Of a DNA stretch of 64,000 nucleotides, positions 16,888-26,008 are shown in pieces. Position numbers and translations under genes: made by a program. The stretch is from Amycolatopsis pithecellobii (GTDB lineage: Bacteria > Actinomycetota > Actinomycetes > Mycobacteriales > Pseudonocardiaceae), in NCBI RefSeq assembly GCF_009707865.1, contig NZ_WMBA01000018.1, positions 49,558-113,557 on the forward strand, written 5' to 3'. The first letter of the stretch is position 1. Each line of letters starts with the position of its first letter. Under the pieces are notes generated by a model. It had not been told where the DNA came from, ran no database searches, and saw only the letters and a program-made list of their open reading frames with translations.

Positions 16888-18594
16888 TCACCGGGTGGTG
16901 GAGTTGTCCGGTGGCAGCGTCGCTGCCGGATTCGGGGTGGCGCCGGGAATGGTGAGGGCGGCGAGGTTGTCGCGGGCCGGGTGGGTGCGTCCGGTGGGCC
17001 CGGCGGCGTAGGCGCGCAACAGACGCAGGGTGATCGCGGTGATGGCCTGGTTCGCCGTCCGGTCGTCGTGGTCGGCGTCGCAGCCCGGACCCAGCGCGCA
17101 GATCCAATACTGCGTCCCGGCGGCGAACACCGCGGCGCCGCTGGGTGTGGTGTAGTAGCTGGTGTCCGCGAAGTCGGGCCGGCCCCCACAGGTCAACGGG
17201 GAGTGGAACAGCACGTCGATCGGGCGTGGCGTCGGCACCGCGAGGTCGACGCGCTGGTACTCGTTGCCGACCAGCCCGGGCAACGTCTGTCCGTTGTGGA
17301 CGATCCCGGTGAGCAGCCAGTTGTCTTCGGCGGCCACGCGCAGATCGGCGTGGACCGGGTTGCAGTGATAGAAACCGCCCAGCAGCACGCTTTCCGGGCG
17401 CGGGAACGGCGGGGAACGCCATTCCGGGGTGGCCTCGAGCGGATCGCTGAGATGCGCCGGGTCCTCGGCGAACGACTTGTAGTCCACTTCGATCCGGTCG
17501 GGGCCCAGCGGGCTGGGCTGGAACCGGATGTGCCGGTAGATCTCGTTGCCGCCGAAGAACGCGACATTGACTCCGCGGTCGCGGGCGGCCGTGACGTTCT
17601 GCCGCATCGCGGTGGACCAGTATTCGTCGTGGCCGAGCGTGACGATCGCCGCGGCGCCGTCCGCCAGGTGCGGATCGGCGTGCAGGTCGGCGTCGGTCGC
17701 GTAGCCCAGCGGCAGCCCGGCCTGCTCGGCGAAGCGCAGGAAAGGCAGCTCGAAGAACAGAAAATCGCCCGCACCCTGCATGTCCTTGGCTTGGTACGGG
17801 CGGTCGAACGACACCGCACGAGACCGCTGGGCTTTCGCTCCGCTGGGCGAGCTGTACAGGCTGTATCCGCCCCACCGGTTGTAGGCCTGCCAGGTGGTGA
17901 CGGCGTTGACGACCACGATCTTCCCGGCATTGGACGGACTGCGCACGGTCAGCGGGACGAACTGCTGGGCGCCGTTGTCGCCGTCGAGCCGGAACAGGTA
18001 GTCGCCGGGCTGCCAGCCGGTGGTCGGCACGGTGAGCGAGGGCTGCCACGGCGCAATCACGGTGTTGGTCGGCGCCTGCACGACGGGCGCCGCTTGCCGG
18101 TGACCGGGTTCGGTGGCGGACTGCCACACCCGCAGCGCATCGGAGTCGCGGTAGGCCCCCATCCGGTAGGCGGTGACGGTGTAGCCGGCGGCTGTGGTGC
18201 TCACGAACAGGTGCACGTCCTGCCCGGGCAACACCGAAGTGTGGTCCGCGAATCCCTCGATCGCGTGCTCCGGCCCGGGATGGCCGAGCTGCCAGCCCGG
18301 GGTGCCCGCCGGAGGCTCGGGTGTGCCTGCGGGGACGGGGGCGGACGAGGGCGGCGTGGCCGGATGAGGGCCGTCCTGCGGTGACGCCGTGCACGCTGTT
18401 ACCAATCCGACCGAAAGCAGGCAGACCCCGAGCAGCACGTAACCGTTGCCACGCAGGCCGGATAGCCATGACTGTGGTCGGATCAGTAACGAACGGCACA
18501 GTATCGCCACGGCGCACAACGCCGCCAAGGCCGCCCGGATACCTCTTGTCACTCCCGAATCTTCCCCGGCGTGGCCGAAATGCGCAGTGTTCAT
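16888..18594 (-). CDS. Dimethylformamidase beta-subunit-like lipoprotein
   Basis: 568-residue protein whose region from about 110 to the end matches the N,N-dimethylformamidase beta-subunit-like domain. Landmarks are VTTWQAYNRWGGYSLY, IVTLGHDEYWST and FFGGNEIYRHIRF. A lipobox-like LVTAC gives Cys68 as the probable lipidated residue, followed by a proline-rich linker, so the domain would lie outside the membrane. The 67 residues before the cysteine are long for a lipoprotein signal and contain an extra hydrophobic stretch (20-37), so the true start may be further in. True dimethylformamidase needs an alpha subunit, not present here, so the reaction is uncertain. Confidence 0.8.
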   Translation of the reverse strand: MNTAHFGHAGEDSGVTRGIRAALAALCAVAILCRSLLIRPQSWLSGLRGNGYVLLGVCLLSVGLVTACTASPQDGPHPATPPSSAPVPAGTPEPPAGTPGWQLGHPGPEHAIEGFADHTSVLPGQDVHLFVSTTAAGYTVTAYRMGAYRDSDALRVWQSATEPGHRQAAPVVQAPTNTVIAPWQPSLTVPTTGWQPGDYLFRLDGDNGAQQFVPLTVRSPSNAGKIVVVNAVTTWQAYNRWGGYSLYSSPSGAKAQRSRAVSFDRPYQAKDMQGAGDFLFFELPFLRFAEQAGLPLGYATDADLHADPHLADGAAAIVTLGHDEYWSTAMRQNVTAARDRGVNVAFFGGNEIYRHIRFQPSPLGPDRIEVDYKSFAEDPAHLSDPLEATPEWRSPPFPRPESVLLGGFYHCNPVHADLRVAAEDNWLLTGIVHNGQTLPGLVGNEYQRVDLAVPTPRPIDVLFHSPLTCGGRPDFADTSYYTTPSGAAVFAAGTQYWICALGPGCDADHDDRTANQAITAITLRLLRAYAAGPTGRTHPARDNLAALTIPGATPNPAATLPPDNSTTR

Positions 18595-18736
18595 CAGGGT
18601 GACTTTCGTCGGGTGAGTTCCCGGCGATTCAATTCGCGATCGCGGTTATCGGCAACATCTTTTTTTTGTTGCAGCGTGCTGTTTCTCGGGCATCCGGCCG
18701 AGTTCGTCGCGGCCTGATTCCGGCGCACTCGCCGGA
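18595..18736. other. Intergenic, A/T-rich patch
   Basis: The 142 bases between two minus-strand genes include a run of eight T at 18660-18667 and a CGCGATCGCG palindrome. On the minus strand the run lies about 70 bases before the lipoprotein start and could be an UP-like promoter element. I see no strong terminator hairpin after the amidotransferase gene. Confidence 0.3.
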
Positions 18737-19597
18737 TCAGCGCGGGGCCTGTGACGCGGCGGCATGCGCGCCGAGCTCGGCGAGGGTGAGCCGGTGCCGG
18801 GGCGGCCGGTCGAGGACGGTGCGTCTGGTGACGGCGAGGTCGGGCCCGACGTGGAGCAGCTCACCGGGCGCGAGGTCCTGCCAGCCCGGGTCTTCGTCCA
18901 TCCGCTCGCTGGCCACCACAACGGCGGCGTGCTCGACCAGCGCACCGGAATGGGCGCGCAGACGGGTGCCGGCGTGATCCAGATGCCGGTCGCCATGCTG
19001 TCCGCCCGGTGCGCGGCGCAGGACGAACAGATCGTGGGTATCGGGGTAGCGCAGCGCCCACAGCTCGGCCGGGGTGGTCAAGACCGCATTGAGCGCGTAG
19101 ACGGGCAGGTGCCCGGCCACCCACTGGGCAGCGGCGGCGATCCCGGCGCCGACGTCGCCCTGAGCGCCGATGTGCGCGGTGATGAGGGCGAAGAACCGTT
19201 CCGAGTCGGTGTCGCCGCGCACCAGATCGCGATGCTCGCCCAGTTCTTGGTCCAATGTGGACAGATCGCCGATGACTCCGTTGTGGGCGAACAACCGGCC
19301 CTGTTGCTCGAAGGGGTGCGTGTTGACCGGATCGACCCCGCCGGTGGAGGCGTAGCGGATATGTGCGACGAATGTGGTGGACTCGCAGTCCTTGGCCTCG
19401 CGGGTGAACTGTTCGTCCTCGTACGCGGCCAGCGGCTGCTTGCGCAGGTCGGGCCGGCCGTCGGCGGTGAAGATCCCCAGCCCCGTGCCGTCCGGCTCAC
19501 GGTGGCTCTGCCGGGCCAGGCTGTCCGGCGCGTCCAGCAGCCAGAACGTGGCCCGCACCCGCTCCGGTGCGGCGGACATTCCGAACAAGCGGCACAT
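18737..19597 (-). CDS. Class II glutamine amidotransferase
   Basis: 286-residue protein with an N-terminal nucleophile glutamine amidotransferase domain. The second residue is the catalytic cysteine (MCRLFG), and HIRYASTGGVDPVNTHPFEQQG and FAHNGVIGD are the standard binding segments. It covers only the amidotransferase domain, like EgtC (ergothioneine pathway) and its stand-alone relatives. The other ergothioneine genes are not nearby, so I do not assign that name. Single minus-strand gene between the lipoprotein and tannase genes. Confidence 0.9.
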   Translation of the reverse strand: MCRLFGMSAAPERVRATFWLLDAPDSLARQSHREPDGTGLGIFTADGRPDLRKQPLAAYEDEQFTREAKDCESTTFVAHIRYASTGGVDPVNTHPFEQQGRLFAHNGVIGDLSTLDQELGEHRDLVRGDTDSERFFALITAHIGAQGDVGAGIAAAAQWVAGHLPVYALNAVLTTPAELWALRYPDTHDLFVLRRAPGGQHGDRHLDHAGTRLRAHSGALVEHAAVVVASERMDEDPGWQDLAPGELLHVGPDLAVTRRTVLDRPPRHRLTLAELGAHAAASQAPR

Positions 19598-19633
19598 CGT
19601 GCCGGGCTACCCCGGATGATGCGGCCCGACACG

Positions 19634-21298
19634 TCACCGGGTGCAGGTGAAGCTCGCCGCGCTGTTCGGATCACCCGCGCGATACCGGGGCCAGGCCGGA
19701 TATTCGCACAGTGGACGGGTGCGGTTGTGGCTCACGTCGGCCACGACCGGGTTCGCCGGTGGCTGCCCGTTTTCCACCCAGCGTTCGAGCGCGGAGAGCG
19801 AGTCCCAGCCGGCGGCGAACGCCGGCGTGCCGAAGTTCGCGTGGTTCGCCCCGGGCACGACGTAGTACCGCAGGAAGGCGCGGGTCGGCCCGGCGCCCAG
19901 CACGTCGCGGACTCGCTCGTAGTAGTCGCTCGTCGAGCTGGGGGAGACCAGTTCGTCCGCGGCGCCGTGGAGCAGGATCAGCTTGCCGCCGGCACGGGCG
20001 AACGGGCCGAGATCCGCGTTGTTGCGGTCCTCGATGGTGGACAGGTCACTGATCCGGTCGAGCCATTTCCCGGGGTTCCGGGGATCCACGCCGAGAGAGT
20101 TGTAACGACTGTCCCGGGTCAGGAAATACTTGACCCATTGATCCCAGAATTGCAGCCCATAACCGCTCGTCACCGGCATCGGATCGGCCGGTGCGGTGGT
20201 GCCGAACCCGAGGAACGGGGTCCGCATATCCGCCCCGGAGAGGAAGGGGAAACCGGGGTATCCGGTCTCGCCGCTGGCGATCCGATACGGCCACCTGAAC
20301 GGGGAGGACATCGCGGTCACGGCCGTGATCTGGGCGTCCGACAGACAGGCCGGGCCGGCATCGATACCGCCGATGCAGCGCAACGCGCGAGGATCGAAAC
20401 GGCAATTGCTCCAGTTCGAGACGACCTTGTCCGTGACCCCGTCCAGACCATCGCATGCGGTGATGACGCTGTTGTAGAGGAGAGTCTGTTTTTCGACGCC
20501 GGGAAATGCGCCGGGGCGGGACAGCACCTGCGCCAGATATCCCAGGTCCAGAATTTCACTGAGATTGTTCCAGGCGGGATAGGCGGAGATCACGCCGTCG
20601 AAAGCGGTCGGCCACCGTTGCGCTACGTTGAGGGCTTCGCGGCCGCCGGTCGAACCTCCCGCGAAATAGACCTCGGCAGATTTCGTGTGGTAGGCGTGGC
20701 GGATGAGGAACAGGCTCGCGTCAAGGGTCTTCTTGAGTGCGTCACCGGCCGCAAAATTGGTCAGCGCCTCGTCGTTCGCCCCGAATGATCCGTCCAAAGT
20801 GGGCAGGACCGCCGGGTTCTGCTGGTGGCCGGAGTCGCTGGCGAACGTCGCATAGCGCCGGGCCAGCGGCGCCGGCTGGTCCGCGGGGCCGAACGGGACA
20901 TTCGAGGTCAGGTCGGGAATCGTGCCGTTGTAGCCGCCGCCACCGAACATCATCGCCTTGCGATTCCAGCCGTAGGGCAGGTCGGCGCGCATCTTGATAT
21001 CGGGCGCGGCGGGATCAACGGGAAAGAGGTCGGCGTCGATCTGGCAGTACTCGATGGTCTGACCACTGACAACGCTCGTCGTGACCGAGGCCGAGGAGAC
21101 GCGACCGCCCGATGTCGGCAGGCTCATGACCGATGATGGGATCTCCAGCTGAGCCAATCCGGCGCACCCCGGGTCCGTCGCCGCGGGGGCCGATTCGGCC
21201 GCGGGGAACGGAGCCACGCCTGCCAGCACCACCATGGTCGCCAGTACGGCGAGCCGGCGGGTCCTGGCGCCCCTTGCGGCTGTTCTCGCTCTGGTCAT
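19634..21298 (-). CDS. Secreted tannase/feruloyl esterase family protein
   Basis: 554-residue exported esterase. A long signal peptide occupies about residues 1-38 (basic MTRARTAARGARTRR, then hydrophobic LAVLATMVVLAGVAPF). The nucleophile is the serine of FAGGSTGGREAL near residue 205, with the acid in LLHGAADELVSP and the base in VPGANHANFG. Paired cysteines around the C-terminal half match the calcium-binding tannase family. It should release aromatic acids such as gallate or hydroxycinnamates from plant esters outside the cell. The ATG at 21298 follows GAGGGGG. It lies 10 bases downstream of an MHS transporter gene, which probably imports the product. Confidence 0.9.
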   Translation of the reverse strand: MTRARTAARGARTRRLAVLATMVVLAGVAPFPAAESAPAATDPGCAGLAQLEIPSSVMSLPTSGGRVSSASVTTSVVSGQTIEYCQIDADLFPVDPAAPDIKMRADLPYGWNRKAMMFGGGGYNGTIPDLTSNVPFGPADQPAPLARRYATFASDSGHQQNPAVLPTLDGSFGANDEALTNFAAGDALKKTLDASLFLIRHAYHTKSAEVYFAGGSTGGREALNVAQRWPTAFDGVISAYPAWNNLSEILDLGYLAQVLSRPGAFPGVEKQTLLYNSVITACDGLDGVTDKVVSNWSNCRFDPRALRCIGGIDAGPACLSDAQITAVTAMSSPFRWPYRIASGETGYPGFPFLSGADMRTPFLGFGTTAPADPMPVTSGYGLQFWDQWVKYFLTRDSRYNSLGVDPRNPGKWLDRISDLSTIEDRNNADLGPFARAGGKLILLHGAADELVSPSSTSDYYERVRDVLGAGPTRAFLRYYVVPGANHANFGTPAFAAGWDSLSALERWVENGQPPANPVVADVSHNRTRPLCEYPAWPRYRAGDPNSAASFTCTR

Positions 21299-21308
21299 GG
21301 GAACCCCC

Positions 21309-22697
21309 TCAGCGGTAGAGCTGCGTGCCCGGGACGGCTTGCGGATCGTCGCGGATCTCCGCGGAGTTCGTTTCGGGCAGGAACCACGCGCTGGCAAAGG
21401 TGATCAGCCCCATGAGCATGATGTAGACGGCGACCGGCACGGTGCTCCCGGTCTTCGCGATGAGGGCGGTCATGAGGAACGGCGTGCCGCCGCTGACGAT
21501 GATGGCGGAGAGCTGGTAGGCCAGCGAAGCACCCGAGTAGCGAACGGCGGGTGCGAACAGTTCGCCGAGGAAACTCGCGATCGGGCCGTAGGTGAGGCAT
21601 TGGAAGACGAAACCCACCACCACCGCGACGAAGATCAGCGGCAGCGACGCGGTGTCGACGAGCCCGAAGTAGGGAAAGGCCCACACGGCGACGCCCAGAC
21701 CACCGATCAGGATCAGCGGCCGCCGGCCGACCTTGTCCGAGATATGACCAGACCACGGGATGGTCACCAGCATCGCCACGGAACCGGCCAGCACGACCGC
21801 GAGCAGGGGATTGCGCTCGAGTCCGAGAGAACCCGTGCCATAGCTCAAAAGCCCGGAGATGCTGACGTAGAAAAGGCTGTTGGTGGCGGAAAGGAGCCCG
21901 CAGCCGAGCAGGATGGTGCCCCACTTGCTTCGGAGCACCTGTGCCAGTGGAGCCCGGACCACCGCGTTCTCCGACCGTGACGCCTCCCGTTGCAGCCGGC
22001 GAAATTCCGGGGTGTCCTCCACCTTGGCCTGGATGTAGAGCACCACCCCGAACATCACGACGCTGACCAGGAACGGGATGCGCCAGCCCCAGCTGAGGAA
22101 GGCGTCATCCGGCATCAGGCCACTGGCCGCCACGAAGATCAGGTTGGAGATGATCACGGCGACGGGAACGCTGGTCTGGCCGAAGGTTCCGGCGAAACCG
22201 CGCCGCTTGGCCCCGGCGGACTCGGTGAGCAGGAGCACGATGCCGCCCCACTGGCCACCGGCCGCGAGCCCCTGGATGAAGCGCAGTGTGACCAGCAGTA
22301 TCGGGGCCAGCGCGCCGACGGTCGCGGCGCTGGGAAGGCAGCCGATCAGGAACGTCGCGGCCCCCATGAGCGCCAGGCAGGTGACGACGACCGGCTTGCG
22401 CCCGTATCGGTCCCCGAGGTGCCCGGCGAGCACGCCGCCGATCGGACGTGCCACGAAGCCTGCCCAGAACGTGCTGAAGGCAAGGAGGGTCCCCGTCAGA
22501 GCCGTGGCGTGCGGAAAGAACACATGCGGGAACACCAATGCCGCCGCGGTGCCGTAGAGGAAGAAGTCGTACCACTCGATGGAGCTTCCGATGAGTCCCG
22601 CGGCCAGCAGTTTGCGGAAGGCCCGGCGCGGGGCCGGGGACAAGCCGGCCTGAACGTGGCCCGGCTGTCCGTCGGGTTGGGTGAGGGGGGATGCCAT
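21309..22697 (-). CDS. MHS-family MFS transporter
   Basis: 462-residue major facilitator transporter of the metabolite:proton symporter group, with 12 predicted helices. The family opening GSSIEWYDFFLYGTAAALVFPHVFFP is at about residues 37-62, and the loop motif GHLGDRYGRKPVVV follows helix 2. Known members carry organic acids such as aromatic acids, shikimate and 2-oxoglutarate. Its operon partner is the secreted tannase-like esterase, so uptake of the released aromatic acid is likely. Expression is probably controlled by the divergent GAF-PucR regulator through the palindrome at 22767. Confidence 0.92.
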   Translation of the reverse strand: MASPLTQPDGQPGHVQAGLSPAPRRAFRKLLAAGLIGSSIEWYDFFLYGTAAALVFPHVFFPHATALTGTLLAFSTFWAGFVARPIGGVLAGHLGDRYGRKPVVVTCLALMGAATFLIGCLPSAATVGALAPILLVTLRFIQGLAAGGQWGGIVLLLTESAGAKRRGFAGTFGQTSVPVAVIISNLIFVAASGLMPDDAFLSWGWRIPFLVSVVMFGVVLYIQAKVEDTPEFRRLQREASRSENAVVRAPLAQVLRSKWGTILLGCGLLSATNSLFYVSISGLLSYGTGSLGLERNPLLAVVLAGSVAMLVTIPWSGHISDKVGRRPLILIGGLGVAVWAFPYFGLVDTASLPLIFVAVVVGFVFQCLTYGPIASFLGELFAPAVRYSGASLAYQLSAIIVSGGTPFLMTALIAKTGSTVPVAVYIMLMGLITFASAWFLPETNSAEIRDDPQAVPGTQLYR

Positions 22698-22766
22698 GAA
22701 TGCCGCCTTCGTCGGTAGCGCAGGCAGGTGACGGCGGTCATATTATGGCGCCGGGGCGCTGTGGTT

Positions 22767-22789
22767 GAGGTGTGTACCATCCACACCTC
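22767..22789. promoter_or_regulatory. Perfect 8-7-8 palindrome between transporter and PucR-type regulator
   Basis: GAGGTGTG at 22767-22774 and CACACCTC at 22782-22789 are exact inverted repeats around a 7-base spacer (TACCATC). The centre-to-centre distance suits a dimeric regulator. It lies in the 144-base divergent region, 70 bases from the transporter start and 53 from the regulator start, so it can serve both genes. A CATAAT-like -10 for the leftward gene is at about 22740-22746. Confidence 0.6.
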
Positions 22790-22841
22790 CCGCTGATTCG
22801 GTGGGTCTTTTGCCCACCTGATGCCGAGGAGGGATGGCACT

Positions 22842-24617
22842 GTGGCCGGCGACCCCGATGGCGAGCTGGAGCCGCACGCCCTCTTGCGCCGACAGCGCGA
22901 ACTGGCGTCGTTGTATGCGACCGCCAAGTCGCTCACCGCGCTGGGCGGGCTCGATGAGGTGCTGCAGTCGATCGTCCACCACGCGCACGACCTGATCGGC
23001 ACGGACTTCACGTACCTGTCGCTGGTCGGTGCGGACGGCAGACTGTCGGCCAGAGCATCGGAGGGAACGATCTCTCCCGCCTTCCTCGCCGCGGGTATCC
23101 CGGCCGGCGTGGGCCTCGGTGGCAAAGTGCTGGCGTCCCGCAGCCCGCACTGGGTGCGCAACTACGCCGCCGCGACCCTGATCGACCACGATCCGGGTTT
23201 CGACCGCCTGGTCGCGACCGAGGCGCTCGTCGCGCTCCTCGGTGTGCCACTGGTCATCCGGGGTGAAGCGGTGGGCGCCCTGTTCGCCGCGGACCGGTCG
23301 GAGCGCTCCTTCCGGGCCGACGAGATCGCGCTGCTCACCGCGTTCGCCGATCATGCCGCGGTCGCCCTCGACAATGCCCGGCTCTACGAGGCGAGCCGGA
23401 ACGCCTTGCGGGAGCTACAGATCGCGTACCGCAAGATCGAGCGCGCCCAAGCAGTCCACGAAGCACTGACCGGTGTGGTGCTGGGCGGCGGCACACCGGG
23501 CGATGTGGCGCAGCTGCTCGCCGACCAGCTGGGCGGAAGCGTCACCCTCCTCGACCGGACCGGCGCCGCGCTCGTTCACCGGGACTCGGCGTCGAGTCCG
23601 TGCCGGACCCCTCCGGCGACCGAGCCGGCCGATACCGTCAAGGACACACCCCGCACGGCCCGTTGCACGACCTCGGTCGACACCGCCGGAGTCGCCCGCA
23701 GTACGGCGTCGATCCAGGCGGGCGACAGCTACCTCGGCGCACTGGTGTGGAGCCGGCAGGCCGTCGCGGATCACGGCGCCCCGGACGAGACGGACCTGCG
23801 AACTCTGGAGCGGGCCACCCACATCCTGGGGCTGCTCATCCTCAAGGAGCAGGCCGTCGCCGAGGCCAGTGAGCGGTTGAGCGGCGAACTCCTGACCGAG
23901 CTGATGGTCGGCAGCCCCGGGATCAGCCCGGCCCAGCGCACCCGCACCCGGGCCCGCCACATCGATGTCGACCGGCTGAACCTGGTCCTCGTGGCGGATT
24001 CTCCCGCGGTGTCGCCGACCGATCTTGCGCGCCATTTGCACGACATCGCACGGGAGCGCGCCGGACTGGCCGGCGAACATCTCGGCAGGGCCACGATGGT
24101 TCTCCACAGCACCGGCGACGACCACACCGTCGAGGAGGTCCATCACCGGCTGCGCCGCACGCTCGGCGGCCCCGTCGTCGTCGTGGGAGAACGGGCGGTC
24201 GAGCACGACTGGTCACGCGCCTTCTCGCTGGCCAGTCGCTGCGCCGCGGTGATGCGCGCGATCGGGCACACCGATGTGGGCGCCACGACGGGCCGATACG
24301 CCCTCTACGCGATGATCTTCGACACCGAACGGGTCGGCGAACTCGACCGTTTCCTCTCCGATTCGATCGGCTCGCTCCTCGACTACGACCGGCGGCGCGG
24401 GACCGATCTCGTGGACACCCTCAGTGCCTACTACCTGAACCGCGCCAACGTCGCGGCGACCGCCCGTGCGTTGCACATCCACGTCAATACGCTGCTCAAG
24501 CGACTGGACCGGGTGAGCACCGTGCTCGGTGCCGGCTGGCGCACCGAGAACGATCTGGAACTGCAACTCGGCCTCCGGCTGCACCAGCTCAGAACGATCG
24601 CGACGGCCCCGTCGTGA
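22842..24617 (+). CDS. GAF-PucR transcriptional regulator
   Basis: 591-residue regulator. A GAF sensor domain covers about residues 25-180 (LDEVLQSIVHHAHDLIGTDFTYLSLVGADG to AFADHAAVALDNARLYEA), a middle GGDEF-like/PucR region follows, and the C-terminal helix-turn-helix near 530-580 is the PucR type (LSAYYLNRANVAATARALHIHVNTLLKRLDRV). Related proteins activate catabolic genes on binding small aromatic or purine ligands. The GTG at 22842 is chosen because AGGAGGG lies eight bases upstream. An in-frame ATG at 22821 has no site. It is divergent from the MHS transporter and tannase genes, its likely targets. Confidence 0.9.
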   Translation: MAGDPDGELEPHALLRRQRELASLYATAKSLTALGGLDEVLQSIVHHAHDLIGTDFTYLSLVGADGRLSARASEGTISPAFLAAGIPAGVGLGGKVLASRSPHWVRNYAAATLIDHDPGFDRLVATEALVALLGVPLVIRGEAVGALFAADRSERSFRADEIALLTAFADHAAVALDNARLYEASRNALRELQIAYRKIERAQAVHEALTGVVLGGGTPGDVAQLLADQLGGSVTLLDRTGAALVHRDSASSPCRTPPATEPADTVKDTPRTARCTTSVDTAGVARSTASIQAGDSYLGALVWSRQAVADHGAPDETDLRTLERATHILGLLILKEQAVAEASERLSGELLTELMVGSPGISPAQRTRTRARHIDVDRLNLVLVADSPAVSPTDLARHLHDIARERAGLAGEHLGRATMVLHSTGDDHTVEEVHHRLRRTLGGPVVVVGERAVEHDWSRAFSLASRCAAVMRAIGHTDVGATTGRYALYAMIFDTERVGELDRFLSDSIGSLLDYDRRRGTDLVDTLSAYYLNRANVAATARALHIHVNTLLKRLDRVSTVLGAGWRTENDLELQLGLRLHQLRTIATAPS

Positions 24618-24631
24618 TGGGGTCAGGTCGA

Positions 24632-24683
24632 CGTTCCCCGGGGCGGAACGGTTTCGAAGGTCCCTGCTATCAGGGACCTCGAA
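24632..24683 (+). terminator. Two consecutive hairpins after the PucR-type gene
   Basis: CGTTCC/GGAACG at 24632-24650 encloses a 7-base loop. It is followed by AGGTCCCTG-CTAT-CAGGGACCT at 24658-24679, a perfect 9-bp stem with a 4-base loop, extended by TTCG/CGAA to 24653-24683 past a single bulged A. There is no T-run, so it would act as an intrinsic terminator of the GC-rich type or as a structured leader of the next gene. Confidence 0.55.
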
Positions 24684-24722
24684 CCCTGTCGGTGTGGTGA
24701 CGTCCGGCGTTTCGTCGTTTCG

Positions 24723-25727
24723 GTGACGACTCGACCGCCGAAACTGCGCTTGGTCCTCGACCTGGTGCTGGCAGCGGTGGGTATCGGCATCGCGGTCTGG
24801 CGGCTGGGCACGGTGACCCACGTCGAGGTGCGGCCGGTCGCCGTGCCGTGGGTGCTGGCCGCCATCGCGGGTGCGGTGATTTCGCTTGTCCTGTACGGCG
24901 AACTGCATCGGCGACTGCTGTGGGGCGCCGGGGCACGGGTGCCGGGACGGACCGTGCAGGCGGTCAACTTCGCCGGGAACGCGATCGCGCAGACGGTGCC
25001 GTCGGCGGGGACGACAGTGGGGTTGGCTTATCTGGTGGCTTCCCTGCGTGCCCGCGGTGCCGGCACGGCGGTGGCCCTGTGGTCCAGCACGGTCGCCGCC
25101 CTGCTTTCGGCCGCGGTGCTCGTCGTCTTCGCGCCCCTCGTTTCGGCCGGAACCGGCTTCCTGAGCTGGCGGGCGGCCGTGGCCCTCGCCGTGTTGATGG
25201 CGGGTTTGAGTGTGCTGGTGTGGCGGCTGCTCAGGAAACCTTCCGCGCTGCACGGGATCGCGCGGCACATCGTGGCGCTCGCCAGGCACCTGCCGGTGGT
25301 CCGCAGGCAGGACTGGGCGACGGCCGATCCGAACCCGCTCGAGACGCTCGCGGAGCGCGTCGCCGGGTTCCGGTTGCGTCGCCGCACCTGGGCTGCCGCG
25401 ACGTCCTGCGCGGTGGCCAGCTGGGGAGCGGACTTCCTCGCCCTGGCCGCGTGCGTGGCGGCGACTGCCGACCGCCTGCCGTGGCCGGCCGTCGCGGTCG
25501 GATATCTCGCGGTGCAGGCGAGTATCGGGCTCCAGCTCACCCCGGCCGGTGCGGGGGCGGCCGAAGCGGGACTGCTCGCGGCGCTCACCGCGGGCGGACT
25601 GGGGGCCCCGGAAGCCGCCTTCGCCGTCGTGCTGTACCGCGCGATCACGTGGATCGGGCTCAGCGCCGCGGGCTGGGTGGTGTTCGCCGTCACCGGTGCG
25701 CTGCTGCGTCGCCCCAAAGCCGCGTGA
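24723..25727 (+). CDS. YbhN/UPF0104-type flippase-like membrane protein
   Basis: 334-residue protein with about eight hydrophobic segments and the lysylphosphatidylglycerol synthase transmembrane-region fold. The diagnostic QLTPAGAGAAEAGLLAALTAGGL segment is near residue 279, and NFAGNAIAQTVPSAGTTVGLAYLVASL near 82. Only the membrane part of the synthase is present, so it is probably a lipid transporter-like protein and not an aminoacyl transferase. The GTG at 24723 has no clear ribosome site, which makes the start uncertain. It follows two hairpins after the regulator gene. Confidence 0.85.
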   Translation: MTTRPPKLRLVLDLVLAAVGIGIAVWRLGTVTHVEVRPVAVPWVLAAIAGAVISLVLYGELHRRLLWGAGARVPGRTVQAVNFAGNAIAQTVPSAGTTVGLAYLVASLRARGAGTAVALWSSTVAALLSAAVLVVFAPLVSAGTGFLSWRAAVALAVLMAGLSVLVWRLLRKPSALHGIARHIVALARHLPVVRRQDWATADPNPLETLAERVAGFRLRRRTWAAATSCAVASWGADFLALAACVAATADRLPWPAVAVGYLAVQASIGLQLTPAGAGAAEAGLLAALTAGGLGAPEAAFAVVLYRAITWIGLSAAGWVVFAVTGALLRRPKAA

Positions 25728-25739
25728 GGACCTTCGCGC

Positions 25740-25970
25740 TCAGGTGCGGGCCATTTCGAGCAGCGTGTGCAGTTCGCCGATGGACAGATGTGTGCCTTGC
25801 CGCCGTGCGGCCGGGACTTCCGGCGGCTGGGGCCAGACCTCGGTGGCCTGCAAGCCGAGCATGTCCAGTAGCTCCTTGAGATCCGTGGCGTCATGGGCGT
25901 TTCTCGCGACGGTGCGGACGGCACGGGCGCGACGTTCAGCCTCTGGCATCTTCGGGTCTGGGATGTCCAT
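25740..25970 (-). CDS. Small hypothetical protein
   Basis: 76-residue protein without a recognised domain. Residues 1-35 are charged and predicted helical (PDPKMPEAERRARAVRTVARNAHDATDLKELLDMLGL), and the rest is a proline-containing linker and a final amphipathic helix (LSIGELHTLLEMA). The codon bias and strong third-position GC fit a real gene, and it fills the gap between a converging membrane-protein gene and the universal stress gene. Function unknown. It could also be a spurious frame, though the sequence has no stop-free competitor on the plus strand with better composition. Confidence 0.6.
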   Translation of the reverse strand: MDIPDPKMPEAERRARAVRTVARNAHDATDLKELLDMLGLQATEVWPQPPEVPAARRQGTHLSIGELHTLLEMART

Positions 25971-26008
25971 GTGCCGATGCTCGCAGTGCGAAACACCCGG
26001 TCTCGCCT

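Noticed and set aside
18660..18667. T-run as terminator of the amidotransferase gene
   Set aside because: The gene is on the minus strand, where the run reads as A, and no stem precedes it.
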